The notes under the pieces: model-generated
The model's input: the letters and a program-made list of their open reading frames with translations, nothing else
Databases searched by the model: none
What the model was told of the DNA's origin: nothing
Part shown: positions 1 to 4,688 of the stretch, piece by piece
Layout: every line of letters begins with the position of its first letter
How positions within the stretch are numbered: the first letter of the stretch is position 1
Assembly: GCA_900548765.1 (NCBI GenBank)
Contig: URLU01000146.1
Coordinates: forward strand, 1-5,650
Direction: 5' to 3'
Length of the DNA: 5,650 bases
From: an uncultured Lachnobacterium sp.
GTDB taxonomy: Bacteria > Bacillota > Clostridia > Lachnospirales > Lachnospiraceae
Made by a program: the position numbers and the translations under genes

Positions 1-711
1 GTCAAGCACAAACGCATTCCACTTCTGGCCTGTCATCATACGCTTGCTTTCTGCAAATGCCTGCTCTGATGTCATATCCGGATGGTCTGCTAAAAGATAT
101 GGTATCATTCTGTACTCATAGGATTTTACAATTCCCGGAATAATGAATAACAGGCTCCATAGGAAGGTATACAAGTCCCTGAAAAACATCGTCTTGACAC
201 CATTCTTATAATTATGGTCATATCCAAATCCGATTTCCTTTACTTCTGCTTTTGTATTTAAATTAGCAAGTCCAAATCGTCTGATACCGATTTCCAGCGG
301 ATTTATAACAAAAGCATCAATTACTATTACAATTGCCATTACAATGACAAAAATTATAATAAATACTATAGCAAAAATTGCTATTGCTACCATTTCAGGT
401 CCTGAAACCCCAAATTCCTCGTCGATATCCATGTCGCTGTAATCATCCTGGTCATCATAATCGTAATCGTCGTAATCATCATAGTCGTCGTAATCATCAT
501 AGTCGTCATCATAATTGTCAATTTCAGACATCGTATCTGTTGCATCTGAAACCCCATCTGAGAATCCATCCGAAAAACCGTTTGCAAAGCTGGCGCCAGA
601 ACCTCCAGTTCCAACTATAAGTGATAAAACCACTGCTACAAGCACTGTCTTCCAATAATTTCTGTTAAAGGCATTTTTACCCTTCTGCTTTAATTCCTGT
701 CTGCTCCACAT
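1..711 (-). CDS. DUF975-family integral membrane protein, C-terminus cut by the window edge
   Basis: This frame is open from an ATG at 709-711 to the left edge (237 codons seen, no stop), preceded by GGAGG at 720-724. The N-terminus starts MWSRQELKQKGKNAF and runs into a first membrane segment at about residues 20-37. A long hydrophilic loop follows, with FSDGFSDGVSD at 46-56 and a strongly acidic Tyr-Asp region at 65-99. A very hydrophobic segment lies at about 107-136, and a third at about 180-195 contains WSLLFIIPGIVKSY followed by YRMIPYLLADHPDM. The LWxLLFIIPGI...YxMxPYxLAD block and the later KRMMTGQKW motif are what I recognise from the DUF975 family, whose function is unknown. The acidic YDD repeat is unusual and is lineage-specific by inference. 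The gene lies 103 nt downstream of the PucR-type gene on the same strand. A weak -10 (TATTAT, 750-755) lies in the gap, but I see no convincing -35 and no terminator, so read-through is possible. Confidence 0.82.
   Translation of the reverse strand, partial: MWSRQELKQKGKNAFNRNYWKTVLVAVVLSLIVGTGGSGASFANGFSDGFSDGVSDATDTMSEIDNYDDDYDDYDDYDDYDDYDYDDQDDYSDMDIDEEFGVSGPEMVAIAIFAIVFIIIFVIVMAIVIVIDAFVINPLEIGIRRFGLANLNTKAEVKEIGFGYDHNYKNGVKTMFFRDLYTFLWSLLFIIPGIVKSYEYRMIPYLLADHPDMTSEQAFAESKRMMTGQKWNAFVLD
442..513. repeat. In-frame tandem repeat coding for Tyr-Asp-Asp units
   Basis: An 18-bp sequence (GTAATCATCATAGTCGTC on the plus strand) occurs twice back to back at 472-489 and 490-507. Both copies lie inside a longer imperfect 9-bp periodicity spanning about 442-513. 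On the minus strand it encodes repeated YDD units (residues 67-91) in the loop of the DUF975-type protein. The unit is a multiple of three, so slippage would change loop length without breaking the frame. Confidence 0.85.
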
Positions 712-814
712 ATGCTTATCCTCCATGTGTCATTCCTTTTGTTGCAGCTATAATATCGCACAAATCTTATTAGCAGACTCGCTTTTCCTTAACGTTATCT
801 TAATACTGATTCAG

Positions 815-1969
815 CTAATCCATATTTCTTATGTAAAGGGCTGTGAGATACTTCATTTTTTCCTCTGCACTATCAAATTCCGTGTTAAGCAGCTTTTTTA
901 TATTGGATATCCTGTATATTACAGTATTGCGGTGGGTAAAGGTCTGCTCTGCCACTGCCTGAATGCTTCCGTTATGTCTGAGATACAGCTCCAGGGTCTC
1001 GACATAGCTGCTCTTGTGCTTTTTGTCATATTCTATAAGCGGCTTTAGCAGTTCCTCACTCATCTCCCACAAAAGCTTCTTGTCTTCCACCATATACAGG
1101 AGCCGGTACAGGCCCATATCATCAAATTTCACATACATGTCCTTCTGGCAGACCGCCCGCTTCACGGCTGCTTTTGCTCTCCGGTAGCTTATGTATAGCT
1201 GGGATATATCCTGTACCTTGCTGCCTGCACCACAGTAAAGCTTAATATCCGGCATTCTCCTGTGGGTTCTGTCAAGCATGCCCCCTACGATTTCATCATA
1301 ATCCCTTTGGGACACATCGTTCATCATAAGAACGAAGTTGGAATCATAATAGAAAAAATTACCATTGTGAGTGAGATTTTCCACATATATCTGCAGCCTG
1401 TAGGACAGTTTTCTGCGCTCCACCGTGTCCATGGCATTAAGCCCTTCTGTGGTAAAAAGCACTACCTGAAACTCTCCGTCCACATCATAATAGGGCAAAA
1501 GCTCCTTACGATAGTCTTCCTGATTGTCAGGTGTCTCAATCGCTTTTATAAGGGCATTGGCTATCTGGTCATCCGCTGTCTCCTCCAAAAATATTCTCAC
1601 CGATATGTCCTTTATCATGTCTCCGATATATACTTCCCAGGGTACCTCTATCAGGGGGAAATCATTCTCATCGCAATAGCTTATTAGCTCTTTTGGTATT
1701 TCCAGCACATATTCTCCTATATTAATAATCATGCCTGCTGCGTGTTTTTCCACTAAGCCTTTTGCAAGATTTATAAGCTTTTCCGTACTTGTAAAGCCCA
1801 GGCATGTGGTTACTGCCAGCTCTTTGCCTGAAAAATTATTCAATATGGCAGTGTCCTCTACCATCAGCACCCAGCTTATGGAATTTGACCAACCCTTTGC
1901 CCCTGCTATCATTTTCATCTGGTATTGGTTTTCGCTTGTAATAAGCATGTCCTGTATTGTTAAGCCCAT
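815..1969 (-). CDS. PucR-family transcriptional regulator
   Basis: This is a 384-residue protein with the three-part PucR/CdaR layout. Residues about 4-125 form the N-terminal PucR sensor domain (purine catabolism regulator-like), including LAVTTCLGF near 51-59 and FPLIEVPWEV at 104-113. Residues about 150-285 form a degenerate GGDEF-like middle domain with CGAGSKVQDISQLYISYRRA. Residues about 321-381 form the C-terminal PucR-type helix-turn-helix, with LRHNGSIQAVAEQTFTHRNT and the recognition helix around 346-360. It acts as a DNA-binding regulator in the cytoplasm. Founding members of the family control purine catabolism or other nitrogen and amino-acid genes, but no such genes are in this window, so target and ligand are unknown. 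The ATG at 1967-1969 is preceded by AGGTGG at 1974-1979 with short spacing. The most likely promoter is an extended -10 at 1999-2007 inside the palindrome cluster. The next gene downstream on the strand is the DUF975-type gene. No frameshift or missing domain is seen. Confidence 0.9.
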   Translation of the reverse strand: MGLTIQDMLITSENQYQMKMIAGAKGWSNSISWVLMVEDTAILNNFSGKELAVTTCLGFTSTEKLINLAKGLVEKHAAGMIINIGEYVLEIPKELISYCDENDFPLIEVPWEVYIGDMIKDISVRIFLEETADDQIANALIKAIETPDNQEDYRKELLPYYDVDGEFQVVLFTTEGLNAMDTVERRKLSYRLQIYVENLTHNGNFFYYDSNFVLMMNDVSQRDYDEIVGGMLDRTHRRMPDIKLYCGAGSKVQDISQLYISYRRAKAAVKRAVCQKDMYVKFDDMGLYRLLYMVEDKKLLWEMSEELLKPLIEYDKKHKSSYVETLELYLRHNGSIQAVAEQTFTHRNTVIYRISNIKKLLNTEFDSAEEKMKYLTALYIRNMD

Positions 1970-1995
1970 TTTGCCACCTGCCTGTTGTGTTATAC

Positions 1996-2198
1996 CTCAT
2001 TATATCATGAACAAAAACAGTTCATGATCAACATTCGTCGTTCGTCAATCATGCAAGCATGTTGACTCACTTGCACTCATTATATCATGTGCAAATGCAC
2101 ATGATATATGATTATCCATGCGCATCCGTGCTTCGCACTCCGCGTCTGATATAATTTCGCTTCGCTCATTATATCATATTTTTTGTGCTGATAGCACA
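1996..2198. repeat. Cluster of palindromes with a thrice-repeated CTCATTATATCAT core
   Basis: The core CTCATTATATCAT occurs at 1996-2008, 2076-2088 and 2165-2177; the first two copies extend one base further (G). An inverted copy of its centre, TGATATAAT, is at 2147-2155. Successive hairpins are: 2004-2012 with 2020-2028 (9 bp); 2044-2054 with 2057-2066 (10 bp and one bulged base); 2081-2093 with 2096-2108 (a perfect 13-bp stem with a 2-nt loop); CGC/GTGC with GCAC/GCG within 2121-2144; 2147-2155 with 2168-2176 (9 bp); and 2184-2189 with 2193-2198 (6 bp). The inner stems differ in sequence yet stay self-complementary. TTGCAC at 2071-2076 can alternatively pair with GTGCAA at 2090-2095. No gene is seen here. 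It resembles REP-like intergenic palindrome clusters, but I cannot assign a family. Confidence 0.75.
1999..2007 (-). promoter_or_regulatory. Extended -10 promoter candidate for the PucR-family gene
   Basis: Read on the minus strand this is TGATATAAT, an exact TGnTATAAT extended -10, 29 nt upstream of the start codon. No good -35 is present at 16-18 nt; a TTGATC lies at 21 nt. Extended -10 promoters can work without a -35. The same 9-mer recurs on the minus strand at 2079-2087 and 2168-2176, so it may be a repeat feature rather than a dedicated promoter. Confidence 0.45.
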
Positions 2199-2225
2199 TA
2201 TTTTGTTATAATTTTTTATAATCTC

Positions 2226-2238
2226 AGTCCATTGGACT
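2226..2238. promoter_or_regulatory. Short palindrome before the small gene: operator or weak terminator
   Basis: AGTCCATTGGACT is a 13-bp palindrome with a central T, followed by a T run at 2238-2243. It could be a weak intrinsic terminator for plus-strand transcripts leaving the palindrome cluster. It could also be an operator, because a possible -10 (TATTAT, 2254-2259) lies 15-16 nt further on and the palindrome's right half would cover the poor -35 (TGGACT or TTGGAC). The sequence does not decide between the two. Confidence 0.35.
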
Positions 2239-2293
2239 TTTTTCAGTACATGATATTATATAGTCAACAAATAAATACGAAGGGGGCTTACAT

Positions 2294-2452
2294 ATGTTTA
2301 GTTTTTCAGATTATAGTAACTCAATGGATTTTGAATATGTTCCTGACTGGTACAGAGCAGAGCGTTATGAGTACTCCGAGCCTCTCAGATTCATGAGGCG
2401 AAGCCCTTATGAGATTTCATTATTCCAGAAATTTTCCAATATTTTTTCATAA
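2294..2452 (+). CDS. Small protein of 52 residues, function unknown
   Basis: The ATG at 2294-2296 is preceded by AAGGGGG at 2280-2286 with a 7-nt spacer, and the TAA at 2450-2452 is followed 13 nt later by a strong intrinsic terminator, so the reading frame sits in a complete small transcription unit. The peptide begins MFSFSDYSNSMDFEYVPDWY and ends SLFQKFSNIFS. It is rich in aromatics (seven Phe, six Tyr, one Trp) and serine, with roughly balanced charge (eight acidic, six basic). It has no signal peptide, membrane segment, cysteine motif or recognised domain. It is the only plus-strand gene seen and lies between the palindrome cluster and the convergent DUF4097-type gene. A possible promoter is the -10 at 2254-2259. 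I do not recognise a family. It could be a conserved small Lachnospiraceae protein, a regulatory peptide or a leader-type ORF. Confidence rests on signals, not homology. Confidence 0.6.
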   Translation: MFSFSDYSNSMDFEYVPDWYRAERYEYSEPLRFMRRSPYEISLFQKFSNIFS

Positions 2453-2465
2453 TAATTCCTATAAT

Positions 2466-2496
2466 AAAAATCCGGCGATTTAACCGCCGGATTTTT
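2466..2496. terminator. Strong bidirectional intrinsic terminator
   Basis: TCCGGCG (2471-2477) pairs with CGCCGGA (2485-2491) across a 7-nt loop, and the stem extends by five A-T pairs into an A tract (2466-2470) and a T tract (2492-2497). Read on either strand a GC-rich hairpin is followed by a U run. It therefore closes the small plus-strand gene, and can stop minus-strand transcripts from the PadR/DUF4097 operon that ends at 2609. Confidence 0.9.
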
Positions 2497-2498
2497 TA

Positions 2499-2580
2499 TT
2501 GCATACTTTGGTTTACATAAAACCTGTAACTGGCAGATTGTCTTGCATACCTTGGTTTGCATAGGACCTGCCAGTTGCAG
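2499..2580. repeat. Two tandem copies of a 38-bp repeat (44-bp period)
   Basis: Copy 1 is 2499-2536 and copy 2 is 2543-2580, separated by 6 nt. Both begin TTGCATAC and end in GCAG, and they match at 30 of 38 positions. A shifted copy lies at 4246-4293 beyond the other end of the PadR operon, in the same orientation and with the same 6-nt linker. Because of the degenerate inverted halves, 2521-2536 (AACCTGTAACTGGCAG) can pair with 2568-2583 in a 16-bp stem with one G-U pair. The reading frame crossing this region on the minus strand is judged spurious. Confidence 0.8.
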
Positions 2581-2608
2581 GTTAGGCTGGTGGTAGCTTT
2601 TGTGTTTT

Positions 2609-3808
2609 CTATAGGAGAATATCAGCATCGCCACTTCCTGTTTTAACACTGATTTTGGCGCTTCCATCGCCCACTACATAGCCATTGAGGCGGGACTCTA
2701 CATTTAATCTGGTGCGGACATCCACATCACCACTTCCTGTACTTGCAGTAATCTCTGCTCCAGTATTATCCTTTATTTTAAGCTCTATATCGCCGCTTCC
2801 TGTAATAAATTCACCCTCAGATAATTTTCCTTCTATCTCGATTTCCTGGTCGCCGCTTCCGCTTCTGCCAAAGTATTTAGCCACCTTGCCGGAAAACTCA
2901 GAATCACCGCTGCTGGTTCTCACTTCTGCCTGCTCCGCTGCTATGTTTCTTGCTTCAACATCACCGCTGCTGGTTGAAAGCTTAAGTATTTTAGCTGAGA
3001 TGTTCTCCAGCTCTGCGTCTCCGCTTGTAGCGCCGACTTCAAGATTTTCTGCCGCTATGTCTCTTAACTCAATATCGCCGCTTGTAGCAGACACATTAAT
3101 ATTTTGATATTTGGCTCTGCTCATATCTATGTCTCCGCTGGCTGTCCTGACGTTTAATATCTCTCCGGTCACGTCACTAAGCTCTGCGTCTCCGCTTCCT
3201 GTAAGGATTTCCAGTTCCTTAAAGCCTGCCGGTATATCTATAATCATCTTGCCAGAGTCATAGGTTCTGACATTTGGGATATCCATATGAAAACCAAGAA
3301 AACCTATTGTAACATTTCTTGTTGCTGTCTCATTTTTCTTCATGCCTACATAGAATACGCCGTCTTTCTCGTACTGGTAGAAATTAGAGCTATTATCCGT
3401 TTTTGCTGAGTTATTGTAGTTTTCGTACTGAACATACAATTTATCATCTGTAGAAGTTCTGACAAGTACATCTGCAGCTTTGCAGTCTGCCACGATTTTT
3501 CTATAAGTATCTGTACAGTCTGATATTACTCTTCTGCCTGAGCTGTCTGCATCTGATGTGCTGCTGTCATCCGCCCCATCATACATACCATTTTCAGGGA
3601 TATTCTCTTGAGACAAATCCTCCTCTGGGATTTCATCTATCATATCCTGAATATCGCCAAGCTCATTTATTATCTCCTCCTCGGACTTGCCCTGAGACAT
3701 AGCCTCTGCGAAGTGGTTCTCGTAATCCTCAAGTATCTCCTGTCTTGTTGATTGGCTAAATTTGCCTAATTGGATTTCTAACATTTTCATGTATTCGTTT
3801 TTTGTCAT
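2609..3808 (-). CDS. HAAS (DUF1700) + DUF4097 beta-solenoid protein, PadR partner
   Basis: This is a 399-residue protein. Residues 1-60 form an all-helical HAAS/DUF1700 domain: KNEYMKMLEIQLGKFSQ, an EILEDYENHFAEA helix, and an EEIINELGDIQDMI helix. Residues 61-92 are a polar acidic linker. Residues about 95-399 form a DUF4097-type beta-strand repeat domain (toast-rack type) with an SGD motif at 205, 224, 243, 262, 281, 300, 318, 338, 359 and 392, an almost exact 19-residue step expected of one coil per repeat. Family members usually sit next to a PadR regulator and act in envelope-associated signalling, and many carry a membrane segment between the two domains. None is visible here, and there is no signal peptide, so the protein looks cytosolic or peripheral. 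It starts at the ATG at 3806-3808 with GGAGG five nt upstream, 10 bases from the end of the PadR gene whose TAG abuts this ribosome site, indicating one operon and likely translational coupling. The biochemical role is unknown. Confidence 0.87.
   Translation of the reverse strand: MTKNEYMKMLEIQLGKFSQSTRQEILEDYENHFAEAMSQGKSEEEIINELGDIQDMIDEIPEEDLSQENIPENGMYDGADDSSTSDADSSGRRVISDCTDTYRKIVADCKAADVLVRTSTDDKLYVQYENYNNSAKTDNSSNFYQYEKDGVFYVGMKKNETATRNVTIGFLGFHMDIPNVRTYDSGKMIIDIPAGFKELEILTGSGDAELSDVTGEILNVRTASGDIDMSRAKYQNINVSATSGDIELRDIAAENLEVGATSGDAELENISAKILKLSTSSGDVEARNIAAEQAEVRTSSGDSEFSGKVAKYFGRSGSGDQEIEIEGKLSEGEFITGSGDIELKIKDNTGAEITASTGSGDVDVRTRLNVESRLNGYVVGDGSAKISVKTGSGDADILL
2615..3200. repeat. 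57-bp-period coding repeat of the DUF4097 domain
   Basis: The 19-residue protein repeat is visible in the DNA as a 57-bp period. Short near-identical blocks such as TCACCGCTGCTGGTT (plus strand, around 2905 and 2960) and TCTCCGCTTGTAGCG / TCGCCGCTTGTAGC (around 3020 and 3075) encode neighbouring SGD turns. This points to past internal duplication. Between blocks the copies are diverged. Confidence 0.7.
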
Positions 3809-3818
3809 AACATCCTCC

Positions 3819-4127
3819 CTATCTGCTTATAAGCCTCTCCACTGCTTCTATAAATTCCTTCCATTCCTTAAGCAGCTCTTCCTGGTATCTGTAGCCTTTT
3901 TCTGTAAGTTTGTAGTATTTTCTGGCTGGTCCAGATTCTGATTCCACAAGATATGTGGTGACATATTCGTCTGCCTTGAGCTTTCTGAGTATCGGGTAAA
4001 GCGTGCCACTTGCTATGGACATCTCCTCTGATATACGCTCTGTCAGTTCGTAGCCGTATTTATCTCCCTGTGCCAGCTGGGATAGTACGCATATTTCTAA
4101 TGCGCCCTTTTTAAACTGTGCATTCAT
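3819..4127 (-). CDS. PadR-family transcriptional repressor
   Basis: This is a 102-residue winged helix-turn-helix protein that controls transcription, usually as a repressor of its own operon. The start is placed at the ATG at 4125-4127 (MNAQFKKGALEICVL) rather than an in-frame ATG 57 bases upstream, because AAGGGGG lies 6 nt before it and the length then matches small PadR proteins. The upstream ATG would also lie inside the promoter. Recognisable PadR features are FKKGALEICVLSQL (helix 1), KYGYELTERI, SIASGTLYPILRKLKADEYV (recognition helix and start of wing), and SGPARKYYKLTEKGY (wing and helix). The C-terminal helix (EELLKEWKEFIEAVERLI) is the dimerisation segment. The signal is unknown. 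It is the first gene of a two-gene operon with the HAAS/DUF4097 protein, the usual PadR arrangement. Confidence 0.94.
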   Translation of the reverse strand: MNAQFKKGALEICVLSQLAQGDKYGYELTERISEEMSIASGTLYPILRKLKADEYVTTYLVESESGPARKYYKLTEKGYRYQEELLKEWKEFIEAVERLISR

Positions 4128-4133
4128 TGGCTG

Positions 4134-4140
4134 CCCCCTT
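4134..4140 (-). promoter_or_regulatory. Ribosome binding site that fixes the PadR start
   Basis: The minus strand reads AAGGGGG followed by six nt and ATG at 4127-4125. It supports the 102-residue form of the PadR protein over the longer frame that begins at 4184. Confidence 0.8.
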
Positions 4141-4155
4141 TCTTTTGTTGGGTAT

Positions 4156-4184
4156 ATCATATCACACGCTATTATATAATGCAA
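4156..4184 (-). promoter_or_regulatory. Promoter of the PadR operon with possible operator
   Basis: On the minus strand TGATATGAT (4156-4164) is an extended -10 close to consensus, with TTGCAT (4179-4184) exactly 17 nt upstream as a weak -35. Transcription would start near 4149 and leave a leader of about 22 nt. An imperfect dyad overlaps it at 4164-4192: ACAC-gc-TAT on one side and ATA-GTGT on the other, around the perfect palindrome ATTATATAAT (4171-4180). PadR proteins commonly bind such dyads over their own promoters, so self-repression is the likely use, by inference. Confidence 0.6.
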
Positions 4185-4245
4185 TATAGTGTTTTATATT
4201 TATTACTATTAAAAATAAAGCCGACGAAGTCTCGGGAGGGAGGAT

Positions 4246-4293
4246 ACATAAAACCTGCCACTGGCAGCTTTTATTGCATACTTTGGTATGTAC
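4246..4293. repeat. Further copy of the 44-bp-period repeat
   Basis: This 48-base stretch matches 2515-2562 at 39 of 48 positions without gaps: ACATAAAACCTG, then CTGGCAG, a 6-nt linker, and TTGCATAC. It starts in the middle of the unit relative to the first locus, as expected if both are pieces of a longer tandem array. It holds two small hairpins: CTGCCA/TGGCAG at 4255-4267, and CATAC/GTATG at 4277-4290. Confidence 0.75.
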
Positions 4294-4294
4294 A

Positions 4295-4532
4295 AGAGAT
4301 ACCGCGATGGATGGCACAGGGATTTGCAGCGGGTTACGGGGATAAGATTTTCTAAATGTTCTGACAAATGTGTTTATACTTGACGCAGCCATTCGAGATT
4401 CGCCATCCATGGCTCAGCTCTCACTCTCGGCAACGTCCTGTTGCCGAGCTGCTGGGGAACGTACAGAACATTAAGAAAATCTAAGCCCCTTCACAAGCCG
4501 CAAATCCCTGTGCCACCCATCATGGTATCTCT
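4295..4532. repeat. 238-bp element with 69-nt inverted arms and an apical hairpin
   Basis: The arm at 4295-4363 is the reverse complement of 4464-4532 at 58 of 69 positions without any gap, including a perfect 15-bp block (GGCACAGGGATTTGC, 4313-4327 with 4500-4514) and a 19-bp block with one mismatch (4345-4363 with 4464-4482). The 100-nt centre contains a perfect 9-bp stem with a 5-nt loop (CTCGGCAAC 4426-4434 with GTTGCCGAG 4440-4448) and the palindrome GCCATCCATGGC (4402-4413). Reading frames run outward through both arms, but every one of the 11 arm differences changes the amino acid, so a protein is unlikely. It may be a small non-autonomous mobile element (MITE-like) or a structured RNA. 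No transposase is visible. Confidence 0.78.
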
Positions 4533-4581
4533 CTCCCCAGTTTCCCCATGTCCTTGGTTTTTCAAATTAGGAGATTTTAAA

Positions 4582-4623
4582 AGCACTCTTCTCGCAAGTA
4601 TACTCCTTGCATTGAAGAGTGCT
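4582..4623 (-). terminator. Bipartite hairpin, likely terminator of the HAD gene
   Basis: AGCACTCTTC (4582-4591) pairs with GAAGAGTGCT (4614-4623), and inside it GCAAG (4594-4598) pairs with CTTGC (4606-4610), giving about 15 bp interrupted by an internal loop. On the minus strand the stem is followed by TTTTAAAATCT, a modest U tract. It lies 66 nt beyond the stop codon of the HAD gene. On the plus strand the tail is poor, so the minus direction is preferred. Confidence 0.6.
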
Positions 4624-4688
4624 CATTCTCTTATTGCATATTTATAAAATGTTATCATTTAATATACATAACTATATACAATATATGC

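Noticed and set aside
378..620. Overlapping frames on both strands within the acidic-repeat region
   Set aside because: They are low-complexity His/Asn- or Met/Thr-rich translations of the YDD-coding repeat in wrong frames of the DUF975 gene.
712..814. Terminator between the PucR and DUF975 genes
   Set aside because: Only short AT-rich inverted bases (TTAA...TTAA near 789-803), with no GC stem and no U tract.
1262..1687. Plus-strand 141-codon frame opposite the PucR gene
   Set aside because: It lies entirely antisense to a well-supported three-domain regulator, with no recognisable domain or ribosome site.
1996..2198. CRISPR array
   Set aside because: Only three short direct repeats at unequal spacing (80 and 89 bp), with palindromic material between them, and no cas genes.
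2226..2290. Riboswitch leader before the small gene
   Set aside because: No known aptamer consensus is visible. There is only a 13-bp palindrome and AT-rich sequence.
2407..2667. Minus-strand frame of 86 codons across the tandem repeats
   Set aside because: It overlaps the end of the DUF4097 gene, two repeat copies, the terminator and the small gene. Its repeated protein string reflects the DNA repeat.
2685..3107. Plus-strand 140-codon frame opposite the DUF4097 gene
   Set aside because: It is an antisense shadow of the SGD repeats, serine/proline-rich because GCTTCC and CCGCTG repeat, with no ribosome site.
4162..4410. Minus-strand frame of about 80 codons through the left arm of the inverted repeat
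   Set aside because: It covers the PadR promoter and repeats, lacks a good ribosome site, and shares its residues with the opposite arm's frame only because the arms are inverted copies. All 11 base differences change amino acids.
4441..4647. Plus-strand frame of 68 codons through the right arm
   Set aside because: It begins inside the apical hairpin, has no ribosome site, runs through the terminator-like hairpin, and shows no coding constraint against the other arm.
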